9,970 bases of DNA. It comes from an uncultured Lachnospiraceae bacterium (GTDB lineage: Bacteria; Bacillota; Clostridia; Lachnospirales; Lachnospiraceae). Position 1 is the first letter of the stretch. Each line of letters starts with the position of its first letter. The stretch is taken from the NCBI GenBank assembly GCA_934394615.1, contig CAKRRJ010000078.1:1-9970 (forward strand). Direction: 5' to 3'. The notes beneath the pieces are model-generated. The model ran no database searches and was not told the origin of the DNA. It was given only the letters and a program-made list of their open reading frames with translations. The translations under genes were made by a program, and so were the position numbers. Of the stretch, positions 1 through 6,338 are shown in pieces.

Positions 1-23
1 CTGGAGGTGAAGTCCATGAGTAA
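1..23 (+). CDS. Possible 3' end of an upstream gene (perhaps the FAD subunit of the same dehydrogenase)
   Basis: In the frame beginning at base 3 the sequence reads GGEVHE and stops at TAA 21-23, overlapping the ATG of the Fe-S subunit gene (16-18). A stop/start overlap of this kind is typical of translationally coupled operon genes, and in molybdenum hydroxylase operons the gene before the small Fe-S subunit is often the FAD-binding subunit. Only six codons are visible, so the identity is a guess. An alternative upstream frame would stop at TGA 8-10. Confidence 0.25.
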
Positions 24-522
24 ACAGTATAAGCTGCTTTCCTGCACCATCAACGGAAAGAAAGTAGAAAAAATGATTGATGTGCGCGCATCCTTAACCG
101 ATGTGCTGCGGGATGATTTCCGCCTTACCAGCGTCAAGAAGGGCTGTGAGGTAGGAGAGTGCGGAGCCTGCAACGTCCTGATCGACGGCGAGTGCTTCAA
201 TTCCTGCATTTACCTGGCTGTGTGGGCCGAGGGCAAGGAAATCCTGACCCTGGAAGGCCTGGCAGGCCCGAATGGCGAGATGTCCGACATCCAGCAGGCC
301 TTCATTGATGAGGCCGCTGTCCAGTGCGGATTCTGTACCCCGGGCTTTATCATGAGCGCAACGGAGCTTTTGCAGTCCGGAAAGGAATATTCCGATGACG
401 AGATCCGCAAACTCCTGTCCGGCCATCTGTGCCGGTGTACGGGATATGAAAATATCTTCCGCGCAGTGAAGAAGACCATGCTGAGACGGCTTGGGAAGGA
501 TGCGGAAGCAGACGAGGTGTAA
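16..522 (+). CDS. xdhC: Xanthine dehydrogenase-type [2Fe-2S] iron-sulfur subunit
   Basis: This is the small electron-transfer subunit of a molybdenum hydroxylase. In the family it carries two [2Fe-2S] clusters that pass electrons from the molybdopterin subunit to the FAD subunit in a cytoplasmic complex that oxidises purines or related N-heterocycles. The 168-residue product has the usual length and both cluster sites. The plant-ferredoxin-like N-terminal domain has C44, C49, C52 and C64 (CEVGECGAC core). The C-terminal helical domain has C104 and C107 (QCGFCTPG) and C139 and C141 (CRCTGY). ATG 16 is chosen because GGAGG at 3-7 lies 8 bases before it; a GTG at 7 overlaps that ribosome binding site and is unlikely to be used. 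No molybdenum or FAD subunit is in view, so they are presumably to the left. The substrate cannot be told from this subunit alone. The symbol follows the E. coli naming of the Fe-S subunit and could differ elsewhere. Confidence 0.93.
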   Translation: MSKQYKLLSCTINGKKVEKMIDVRASLTDVLRDDFRLTSVKKGCEVGECGACNVLIDGECFNSCIYLAVWAEGKEILTLEGLAGPNGEMSDIQQAFIDEAAVQCGFCTPGFIMSATELLQSGKEYSDDEIRKLLSGHLCRCTGYENIFRAVKKTMLRRLGKDAEADEV

Positions 523-551
523 AGTAGAACAGGTACGAATGAAATTGACAG

Positions 552-600
552 AATCGGAACAATGTTGGCTGTGTTTTGACATTGTTCCGATTTTTGTTTG
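552..600 (+). terminator. Rho-independent terminator of the xdh-type operon
   Basis: A perfect 14-bp stem (552-565 with 579-592, core TCGGAACAATGT) has a 13-base loop and is followed by a T-rich run at 591-599. It lies 30 bases after the stop codon of the Fe-S subunit gene and shows that this gene ends its transcription unit. Confidence 0.9.
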
Positions 601-626
601 ACAAAGTTCCGGTTTCTGGATATTTT
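598..626 (+). promoter_or_regulatory. Sigma-A type promoter for the first LysR gene
   Basis: A consensus -35 TTGACA (598-603) is followed after exactly 17 bases by TATTTT (621-626). Transcription would start near 633 and give a leader of about 40 bases before the ATG at 673. The -35 box directly abuts the T-run of the preceding terminator. Confidence 0.75.
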
Positions 627-672
627 ATTCTTAGAATCGTGTAAGAAAATGTGGAATACAGGGAGATAAAAG

Positions 673-1584
673 ATGGATATTCGTGATTATAAATATATCG
701 TCACGATAGCGGAGCAGAAGAGTATTACCAGAGCGGCAGCGCAGCTTTTTATTACGCAATCTGCTCTGACAAAATTTCTGCAGCGCACGGAACGAAATAT
801 TGGAGTTCCGCTTTTTTTGCGGAAAGGGAATCAGTTTTTGCTGACGGAAGCAGGGCAAAAGTATGTGGAAACCGGACGGGTGATCATGCAGCTGGACCGG
901 CAGCTGGAAGAGCAGCTGGATGCTGCGGCATCTATACAGAAAAAGAGAATTCGTATTGGATATGGAATGGGACGGGGAAATCAGCTCATTGAAGAGGTTA
1001 TCCCTGCATTTCTGGAAAAATATCCGGACATTCAAATCTGTGCAAAAGCAGAGACCAGCCGAAAACAGATGATGGAATTGCAGAATGGTGCTTTGGATTT
1101 GGTAATCGTAACAAATGTGGAACAAGTGCCGGGGTATACCTATTTGCCAATTGAAGCAACACAGATGGTAGTGGTTGCGTCAGAAACCTCATTTCTGGTT
1201 GAGAAAGCAAATGCGGATCCCCAGTCCCCATTTCCAGTGATTCAAAGTCAGGATCTGGAACAGATTCCGCTGGTTGCGATGCCTCTGACAACCAATTCCG
1301 GAAGTCTTGCAAAGGAACTTTTGACGAGCAAAGGAATTAAGCCCAATATTACGCTTGAGGTGAGTGATGTTCGCAGTCTGTTCGATGCAGTAGAACATGG
1401 AATCGGTGCAGCGCTTTGCATGAGTGTTCCGCTTGGAACACGAAAACTAAAGTATCTTGCGCTGGAGGATGCAGAGCCGATTGAACAGCTAACCAATATT
1501 GTATACCGGTCAGACAAAACGATGAGTCCGGCAATGAAATATTTGATTTATTTGATTCGAAAACAGCAGGAAGGTCTGGAGTAG
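673..1584 (+). CDS. LysR family transcriptional regulator
   Basis: This is a DNA-binding one-component regulator of 303 residues, the normal LysR length. The N-terminal winged helix-turn-helix covers about residues 1-60, with the family pattern SITRAAAQLFITQSALTKFL at residues 17-36 and LFLRKGNQFLLTEAG just after. A linker helix follows to about residue 90. The rest is the periplasmic-binding-protein-like effector domain, recognisable in IRIGYGMGRGNQLIEEVIP and in the late GIGAALCMSVP segment. GGGAG at 661-665 lies 7 bases before ATG 673. The gene has its own promoter and is co-directional with the hydrolase and permease genes downstream. A weak hairpin overlaps its stop codon, so it may be largely separate from them in transcription while controlling their promoter. 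The inducer is unknown. The purine-type dehydrogenase genes to the left are a second possible target. Confidence 0.93.
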   Translation: MDIRDYKYIVTIAEQKSITRAAAQLFITQSALTKFLQRTERNIGVPLFLRKGNQFLLTEAGQKYVETGRVIMQLDRQLEEQLDAAASIQKKRIRIGYGMGRGNQLIEEVIPAFLEKYPDIQICAKAETSRKQMMELQNGALDLVIVTNVEQVPGYTYLPIEATQMVVVASETSFLVEKANADPQSPFPVIQSQDLEQIPLVAMPLTTNSGSLAKELLTSKGIKPNITLEVSDVRSLFDAVEHGIGAALCMSVPLGTRKLKYLALEDAEPIEQLTNIVYRSDKTMSPAMKYLIYLIRKQQEGLE

Positions 1585-1598
1585 GCCTTCTTATTTTA
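1570..1598 (+). terminator. Weak terminator overlapping the LysR stop codon
   Basis: A 7-bp stem (GAAGGTC 1570-1576 with GGCCTTC 1584-1590, containing two wobble-type pairs or one mismatch-tolerant end) has a 7-base loop containing the first bases of the TAG stop and is followed by TTATTTTA. It would give partial termination and leave the downstream genes mainly dependent on their own promoter. Confidence 0.45.
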
Positions 1599-1634
1599 CT
1601 AATAAATATTCCTTTGTGTAATATAAAAATGAAA

Positions 1635-1660
1635 ATTATGAATTTGATTCTATGCATAAT
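1635..1660. promoter_or_regulatory. Candidate LysR operator: ATTATG-N14-CATAAT inverted repeat
   Basis: The perfect 6-bp arms 1635-1640 and 1655-1660 flank the proposed -35 box of the hydrolase-permease promoter. A dyad next to or over a promoter beside a LysR gene is the usual place for such a regulator to bind. The arms are short and A/T-rich, so a chance match is possible. Confidence 0.35.
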
Positions 1661-1672
1661 GTGTGCTATTCT
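1644..1672 (+). promoter_or_regulatory. Candidate promoter for the hydrolase-permease pair
   Basis: TTGATT (1644-1649) and TATTCT (1667-1672) are separated by 17 bases. Transcription would begin near 1679, about 25 bases before the ATG at 1705. Both boxes match the consensus in four of six positions. Confidence 0.45.
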
Positions 1673-1704
1673 TAGGTCAGAAAAAATATGGAAGGAAACA
1701 AAAA

Positions 1705-2622
1705 ATGGAGAAGACCTATTTAAATCGCATGGATTCCATGGCACTAAAACTCAGATGGATTTCTGTGCAGTGCTATGAGATGGTTTTGCCAGGTGGAAAA
1801 ACTCTGGTGACAGATCCATTTTACTGGGATAACGCTCATTTTGATGGAATTGCTGAGGCGCAGTTGACGAGAAACCAGAAAATGGAGAAACAGGTATATG
1901 CGCAGAGCGGTTTTTCTGTAGATGATTTCACAGGCGCGGATTACATTTTGTTAAATCATGTACACGGAGATCATTGTAATCTGACCGGAGAACTGTGGAA
2001 TAAATTCTATGGCAGAGTTTTGGTGCCGGCGGATTGCGCGGAGGAAGTTGCGAAAGTATTTGATATTCCGTATGCGGCAATTTATCCGCTGTATCCGGGA
2101 AATACGTACTATTTTGATGATTTTACATTGAAAGTATATCCGGGTGCGCACGATAACCGTGCATTCCGTGATGGAAGATTTCAGAGACCGAGCGATGAAC
2201 GGGTATATTATGATGGATCCGAAGGATTCGGACTCCCATGTCCATGCAGACTTGGACCGCTGGGTTCCATGTTTAATTTCAATTATGTGATTGAGACAAA
2301 GAATAATTATCGTATTGATTTTAGTGCCGGTCGTGATTATGAAGAACATCTGGAGCATATTCGGGCGGAAAAACCAAATCTGATGCTGCGCCACCGGATT
2401 CGCAGTTACACGCCGGAGCAGTTTGCGGATATGATCGAGAAAATGGGAGCACAACTTGCAATGCCGCTGCACCATAACAATGCAAGAGCAACCGGGGAAA
2501 ATCTGAATGACTATTTTTATCAGGTCAATGAGATTCTGGAAAAACGTGGCAGTGCTGCGCGGGCATTTAACCCGGAACCATATAAATGGTATCAGATCTG
2601 CACATCGATTCTTTCAGAATAA
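1705..2622 (+). CDS. MBL-fold metallo-hydrolase, UlaG-like
   Basis: This is a predicted cytoplasmic zinc (or manganese) hydrolase of the metallo-beta-lactamase fold, 305 residues. The metal-binding signature HxHxDH is H85-V-H87-G-D89-H90 after a hydrophobic strand (DYILLN). A further candidate ligand is H149 in PGAHDNR, an acidic bridging residue is probably D205 or D211 in IDFSAGRD, and H256/H257 lies in MPLHHNN near the C terminus. The N-terminal strands LRWISVQCYEMVLPGGKTL and the following TDPFY resemble the UlaG/L-ascorbate-6-phosphate lactonase branch. ATG 1705 is preferred because GGAAGG at 1690-1695 is 9 bases upstream; the TTG at 1663 has no good ribosome binding site and lies over the proposed promoter. 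Only 30 bases separate it from the permease gene, so they form one operon. The hydrolysed bond (lactone, phosphoester or other) cannot be read from sequence. Confidence 0.88.
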   Translation: MEKTYLNRMDSMALKLRWISVQCYEMVLPGGKTLVTDPFYWDNAHFDGIAEAQLTRNQKMEKQVYAQSGFSVDDFTGADYILLNHVHGDHCNLTGELWNKFYGRVLVPADCAEEVAKVFDIPYAAIYPLYPGNTYYFDDFTLKVYPGAHDNRAFRDGRFQRPSDERVYYDGSEGFGLPCPCRLGPLGSMFNFNYVIETKNNYRIDFSAGRDYEEHLEHIRAEKPNLMLRHRIRSYTPEQFADMIEKMGAQLAMPLHHNNARATGENLNDYFYQVNEILEKRGSAARAFNPEPYKWYQICTSILSE

Positions 2623-2652
2623 GAAAAAGGGGTACAATACAAAGGAGGAGCT

Positions 2653-3939
2653 ATGAGTCAGTTAACGATTTGTCTGATTATTTTTGCGGTAACAATTATT
2701 GGATATTGCAGTGGAAAATACAGCCTTGCAACGATCGCAATTACATCTCTGATGGCGTTTACATTAACCGGATGTCTATCAGCGAAGGAGGCACTTGCAT
2801 GTTTTTCAAATGCAAATGTCATTATGATTGCCGGTATGTGTATCGTAGCGGCAGGTTTTAACCGTACGCGTTTCTGTACAACACTTGCAGATAAGATTTC
2901 TTTTGTAGCAAAAGGAAGTCTTATTAAGATGATGGCTGGCTATGTAATCATTGGCGTTTTACTGAGCCAGTTTGTCCAGAGCCCGATTTCTGTAATTGGT
3001 ATTATTGCACCGATGCTGATTGCGTCTGCGGAGCGAATTGGCTTGAAACCCTGTAAGGTAATCTTTCCGGTTGGAATTGCAACGATCGTGACATGCTGTA
3101 CACTGCCGCTGGGAGCTGGTGCAACAATTGCGGGAGAATTGAATGGATATCTGGAAAGTTATGGATATACGGATTATACAATTGGCTTCTTTGATCCCAT
3201 GATTGCGCGTTTACCTTTGCTTATTATTACATTGCTGTATTGTATTTTCGTTGCAGTACGGTTTGCTCCGGATGAGCCATCCGCAGAGTTATCCATTGCA
3301 GGAAAAAAGAAAGATGGAGGTACACAGTTAAGTGCGTTCCAGGAAGGCGCCGGAATCTTTATTTTCTTTGCGGATGCAGTGGGAATGATGTTTGCATCGA
3401 AGGTAGGTCTGGCTTTATGGCAGGTGACGGTGATCGGAGCACTGGCTATGGTGCTGTGTGGTGTTTTGAAACCGAAAGAAGCAAGTGGAGCGATTCCGTT
3501 AAGCATGCTGCTTTTAATCGTAGGAGCGCTTGGAATTTCCGGCGCACTGAGTGCGACTGGAGCTGGTGAGATGATCGGAGGTCATATTGCTAACCTGGTT
3601 AGTGCAGTTGGCGGAAATTCTTATCTGGTCGGAATGATCTTTTTTGTGGTTCCGTTTATACTGACCCAGTTTATGTCAAACCGCGGCACTATGATGATTT
3701 TCTATCCGATCGCGATTGCAACCTGTGCCTCTGCCGGATTGAATCCGGTCGGCCTGGTAATTTTGATTCAGGCGGCATGTCTGTCAGCGTTCATGACTCC
3801 AATGGCAACGTCAGGCGTTGGTTATATTATGGGCAGCGGCGGATACGATCAGAAATCCATGATCCGGCAGTCACTGCCACTGGCACTGATCTGCTGTGTA
3901 GTTTCTGTAGGGTGGATCATGACGGTATTTCCATTATAA
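2653..3939 (+). CDS. SLC13/ion-transporter superfamily permease (DASS/CitMHS-like)
   Basis: This is a polytopic membrane protein of 428 residues, the right size for this superfamily, with roughly 10-12 hydrophobic segments from residue 4 to the C terminus. Two similar half-repeats each carry a re-entrant-type motif: VQSPISVIG with Q109-S113 in the first half, and FMSNRGTMM with S342-N343 and T346 in the second, at the place where divalent-anion:Na+ symporters have their SNT motifs. TLPLGAGATIAG follows the first. A hydrophilic loop (about residues 210-235, with GKKKDGG) separates the halves. AAAGGAGG ends 5 bases before ATG 2653, a strong ribosome binding site. It is coupled with the hydrolase upstream and is most simply an importer of the hydrolase substrate or a precursor. 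The first motif is not a canonical SNT, so the coupling ion and the substrate are open. Confidence 0.85.
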   Translation: MSQLTICLIIFAVTIIGYCSGKYSLATIAITSLMAFTLTGCLSAKEALACFSNANVIMIAGMCIVAAGFNRTRFCTTLADKISFVAKGSLIKMMAGYVIIGVLLSQFVQSPISVIGIIAPMLIASAERIGLKPCKVIFPVGIATIVTCCTLPLGAGATIAGELNGYLESYGYTDYTIGFFDPMIARLPLLIITLLYCIFVAVRFAPDEPSAELSIAGKKKDGGTQLSAFQEGAGIFIFFADAVGMMFASKVGLALWQVTVIGALAMVLCGVLKPKEASGAIPLSMLLLIVGALGISGALSATGAGEMIGGHIANLVSAVGGNSYLVGMIFFVVPFILTQFMSNRGTMMIFYPIAIATCASAGLNPVGLVILIQAACLSAFMTPMATSGVGYIMGSGGYDQKSMIRQSLPLALICCVVSVGWIMTVFPL

Positions 3940-3944
3940 GAATG

Positions 3945-3977
3945 AGAAAAAGAGTCCGAGTTTCGGGCTCTTTTTCT
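3945..3977. terminator. Bidirectional terminator between convergent genes
   Basis: A 14-bp stem with one G-T pair (3945-3958 with 3964-3977) closes a 5-base loop. One arm is A-rich and the other T-rich (AAAAAGAG / CTCTTTTT), so each strand ends in a U-rich arm. It lies 5 bases after the permease stop and about 23 bases beyond the MATE stop on the other strand, and serves both. Confidence 0.85.
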
Positions 3978-3999
3978 GTTTCAGGCATTTTCCGTTTTT

Positions 4000-5334
4000 T
4001 TACGCTTCCTTTTTCTTATTCCAAGGTCCGCACTTATAGAACCATACGGACATACACATTGCGACGGTCCATCCGATCGGCCATGCGCACCAGATTCCGA
4101 TGGAGCCGAAGACTCTTGCAAGTCCGATGGCCAGTGCCACACGCAGGATCAGGTCGGTGAAGGTGGCAATCATGAAGTTGCGCATCAGGCCGGCACCTCG
4201 CAGGATGCCGTCTGCCACCAGCTTTGCGGAGACTACAAAGTAGAACGGGGAGAGAATCCGCAGGAACTGGATACCAGTGTCGATGGCTGGGCCGGTGGAG
4301 TTATCCATGAAGAGGAATACCAGGTAACGTCCGGCGAAGAAGTAAGCCAGGAACAGCGGGCCACATAAGATCCAGACCAGCTTTAATCCGGCACGGAAGC
4401 CCTGTTTGACCCGGTCCATCTTCTGGGCGCCGATGTTCTGGGCGGTGTAGTTGGAGATACCATTGCCAAGGGTGGTAAAGGAGGTGATCACCAGGTTGTT
4501 TAATTTAACCGAAGCGGAGTAACCGGCAATGACGCTGGCACCAAAGCTGTTGATGACACTCTGGATGATGATGTTTCCGACAGAGATGAAGCTCTGCTGC
4601 AGGATACTCGGAATGGCAATGACGGAAATCTTGCCAAGCAGCTTCCAGGAGAAGACGGCAGCGCGGCGTTCGGTTTTCACTCCGGCAAGTCTGCGCAGAA
4701 CAACCAGGATCGCGAGGATACAGCTGACACCCTGACACAGGAAGGTTGCCCATGCGACACCGGCTACGCCCATCTTGAAGGCGGTGACGAAGAGGATATC
4801 TACCGCGATGTTGGAGGTAGAGGATGCTGCCAGGAAGATGAATGGTGTCTTGGAATCACCCAGCGCGGAGAAGATTCCAGTGGCAATATTATAAAAGAAC
4901 AAAAACGGCAGTCCTAAAATGTAAATGTTTAAGTACAGCATGGAGTCATCCAGGATTTCTGCCGGTGTGTTGATGAGCTCCAGTAAGGAACGGCAGAGTG
5001 CCAGTCCACCGGCCATCAGTCCACCGCAGAGGACAGCGCCTGCAATAAGGGTGGTGTAGACAGCGGTTTTCATTTCACTGTACTGTTTCGCACCAAAAAG
5101 CTGTGATACGATGACGGAGCAGCCAATGTTGCATCCGAAGGCGAATGCAATGAAAATCAGTGTAATCTCATAGCTGTTGCCGACAGCGGCCAACGCGTTT
5201 TCACCGACGAATTTACCGGCAACCAGGCTGTCGGCAATGTTATAAAGCTGCTGGAAGATGATGCTTCCGAACAGCGGCAGGCAGAACTGCCATAATACTT
5301 TTTGCGGTTCTCCCACGGTCAGGTCTTTGTTCAT
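4000..5334 (-). CDS. MATE family efflux transporter
   Basis: This is an inner-membrane antiporter of the multidrug and toxic compound extrusion family, which in known members exports cationic compounds using a Na+ or H+ gradient. The product has about 444 residues with twelve hydrophobic segments in two homologous MatE halves. The first half opens with FGSIIFQQLYNIADSLVAG and holds the AAVGNSYEITLIF and GCNIGCSVIVSQLFGAK segments. The second opens with AIPSILQQSFISVGNIIIQ and has the parallel ASVKLNNLVITSF and SNYTAQNIGA segments. The start at 5334 (MNKDLTVGEP) is preferred: GAAGG at 5344-5348 is 9 bases before it but only 3 bases before the alternative ATG at 5340. It follows the kinase-like gene after a 100-base spacer in which I see no strong terminator, so the two are probably cotranscribed. 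The substrate is unknown. Confidence 0.93.
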   Translation of the reverse strand: MNKDLTVGEPQKVLWQFCLPLFGSIIFQQLYNIADSLVAGKFVGENALAAVGNSYEITLIFIAFAFGCNIGCSVIVSQLFGAKQYSEMKTAVYTTLIAGAVLCGGLMAGGLALCRSLLELINTPAEILDDSMLYLNIYILGLPFLFFYNIATGIFSALGDSKTPFIFLAASSTSNIAVDILFVTAFKMGVAGVAWATFLCQGVSCILAILVVLRRLAGVKTERRAAVFSWKLLGKISVIAIPSILQQSFISVGNIIIQSVINSFGASVIAGYSASVKLNNLVITSFTTLGNGISNYTAQNIGAQKMDRVKQGFRAGLKLVWILCGPLFLAYFFAGRYLVFLFMDNSTGPAIDTGIQFLRILSPFYFVVSAKLVADGILRGAGLMRNFMIATFTDLILRVALAIGLARVFGSIGIWCAWPIGWTVAMCMSVWFYKCGPWNKKKEA

Positions 5335-5434
5335 GGGCATGTACCTTCTTTCCCTTTTTCATGTTTTTATGTGCGTTTCCTGCATTGACGGATTCTATGT
5401 CCGTTTTGCCAGGACGTTGTGTTATGTTCCGATG

Positions 5435-6079
5435 TTACTGCTTTGCATGTTTGTTTCGCAGTTCCAGACACTGTAAGATCAGTTCCACGCATCCATCAAT
5501 GCCGAACAGGCTGCTGCTTAACATCATGTCGTAGCTTTCAGACTCACCCCAACGGGTATTTGCGTAGAAATCAAAGTAGCGTTTTCGCATACGGTCCACT
5601 TTCTGGATCCGTTTCTTCGCGGTGATCTCATTGGTCTGGTTCCGGGCCATGACACGTTTGATTTTGGAATCTTCATTGGCGTAAATGAAAACAGAAAGCA
5701 TATCGTCCCGGTCGGACAAAATGGAGGAAGCGCATCGTCCAACAAACACGCCGCCGCCTTTCTCTGCGATATCCAGAATGGCGTGGCGCTCTGCGTCAAA
5801 GGCCATCTGGCTTTCCGGGTAGAATGCGTGCGCCATGCTGACGGTATCCGCGAAAGGATTTCCGGTGAGCAGGCTGCCGATGGAAAATGGCTGCTCTTCA
5901 TTCTGGGTCAGAAAATGTTCGGTGTAACCGCTTTTTTCGGCTGCTTTGTGGATGAGCAGTTTGTCATAGCAGGGAATGCCGAGTTTCTCTGCAAGCTTTT
6001 CCGCAATCTCACGTCCACCGCTTCCGTATTCACGTCCGATACAGATTAACGGCTGTTTTGTATTCATGTTGTCTGCCAT
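5435..6079 (-). CDS. Cytidylate kinase-like family protein
   Basis: This is a predicted cytoplasmic P-loop nucleoside-phosphate kinase of the cytidylate kinase-like family (Cytidylate_kin2 type), 214 residues. The N-terminal nucleotide-binding segment is CIGREYGSGGREIAEKLAEK (about residues 13-32), followed by GIPCYDKLLI, as expected for this family, in which the usual GKS/T lysine motif is replaced by a GSGGR form. GVFVGRCASSIL in the middle and the basic KRVMARNQ and KKRIQKVDRMRKRYFDFY segments match the LID/arginine-rich part. ATG 6079 is chosen because AAGAAGG lies 7 bases before it; the longer reading from 6109 would place that ribosome binding site inside the gene. It is distinct from the housekeeping cmk family, and its real substrate is not established. 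It sits upstream of a MATE exporter and divergent from a LysR gene, which suggests an accessory role linked to that regulator. Confidence 0.88.
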   Translation of the reverse strand: MADNMNTKQPLICIGREYGSGGREIAEKLAEKLGIPCYDKLLIHKAAEKSGYTEHFLTQNEEQPFSIGSLLTGNPFADTVSMAHAFYPESQMAFDAERHAILDIAEKGGGVFVGRCASSILSDRDDMLSVFIYANEDSKIKRVMARNQTNEITAKKRIQKVDRMRKRYFDFYANTRWGESESYDMMLSSSLFGIDGCVELILQCLELRNKHAKQ

Positions 6080-6127
6080 AAAAGTTCCTTCTTTCCGGGA
6101 TAGTATCATTTTGATTCAGGTGGCTAG

Positions 6128-6178
6128 CCTGCAGTCCTGTAAGTTGTTGAACTATGAGGAATGCAGAAGGACTGCAGG
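6128..6178. repeat. Perfect 11-bp inverted repeat in the divergent spacer
   Basis: CCTGCAGTCCT (6128-6138) and its exact reverse complement AGGACTGCAGG (6168-6178) are separated by 29 bases. They lie 49-99 bases upstream of the kinase-like ATG and downstream of its proposed promoter, so the leader RNA could fold into a hairpin here. Alternatively the arms are two half-sites for a DNA-binding protein. No T-run follows on either strand, so it is not an ordinary terminator. Confidence 0.7.
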
Positions 6179-6196
6179 AGTTTCTAACCGTGTTTC

Positions 6197-6225
6197 ATTA
6201 TACTCAGTTTCATATCAGATAGATA
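6197..6225 (-). promoter_or_regulatory. Candidate promoter for the kinase-like/MATE operon
   Basis: On the minus strand a perfect -10 TATAAT lies at 6202-6197. The -35 region 17-18 bases upstream is poor (TATCTA or TTATCT near 6220-6226), as in promoters that need an activator, which would suit control by the divergent LysR protein. The leader would be about 110 bases long and would include the 11-bp inverted repeat. Confidence 0.35.
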
Positions 6226-6242
6226 ATGTATAGTTCATATAT

Positions 6243-6267
6243 TTACTATATAAAAAATATATAGTAA
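6243..6267. promoter_or_regulatory. A/T-rich palindrome upstream of the second LysR gene
   Basis: TTACTATATA (6243-6252) and TATATAGTAA (6258-6267) form a perfect 10-bp inverted repeat around AAAAA. It lies 72 bases before the LysR ATG and upstream of the kinase promoter on the other strand, a fitting place for a LysR operator that controls its own gene and the divergent operon. No clear -35/-10 pair for the LysR gene itself could be assigned. Confidence 0.5.
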
Positions 6268-6338
6268 GATAAGAGATAGAAATAGTGAAAGTGAAAACTG
6301 GATGGTCTGAAAAGAAAAAGAGAGAGGATAATAGAAAT

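Noticed and set aside
631..1125. Minus-strand open frames opposite the first LysR gene
   Set aside because: They show no family features and no ribosome binding site; they are antisense shadows of the LysR coding region.
3777..4160. Plus-strand open frame of 127 codons across the permease end and the MATE 3' end
   Set aside because: It is arginine- and serine-rich out-of-frame translation that crosses a terminator and overlaps two well-supported genes.
5335..5434. Possible terminator or small gene between the kinase-like and MATE genes
   Set aside because: Only a 5-bp stem (ACGGA/TCCGT near 5388-5405) without a minus-strand T-run is visible, and the short open frames have no start signal. 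It is read as an untranslated operon spacer.
6128..6178. Insertion-sequence ends or an attachment site at the 11-bp inverted repeat
   Set aside because: The enclosed 29 bases cannot hold a transposase, no target-site duplication is visible, and the surrounding gene arrangement is intact.
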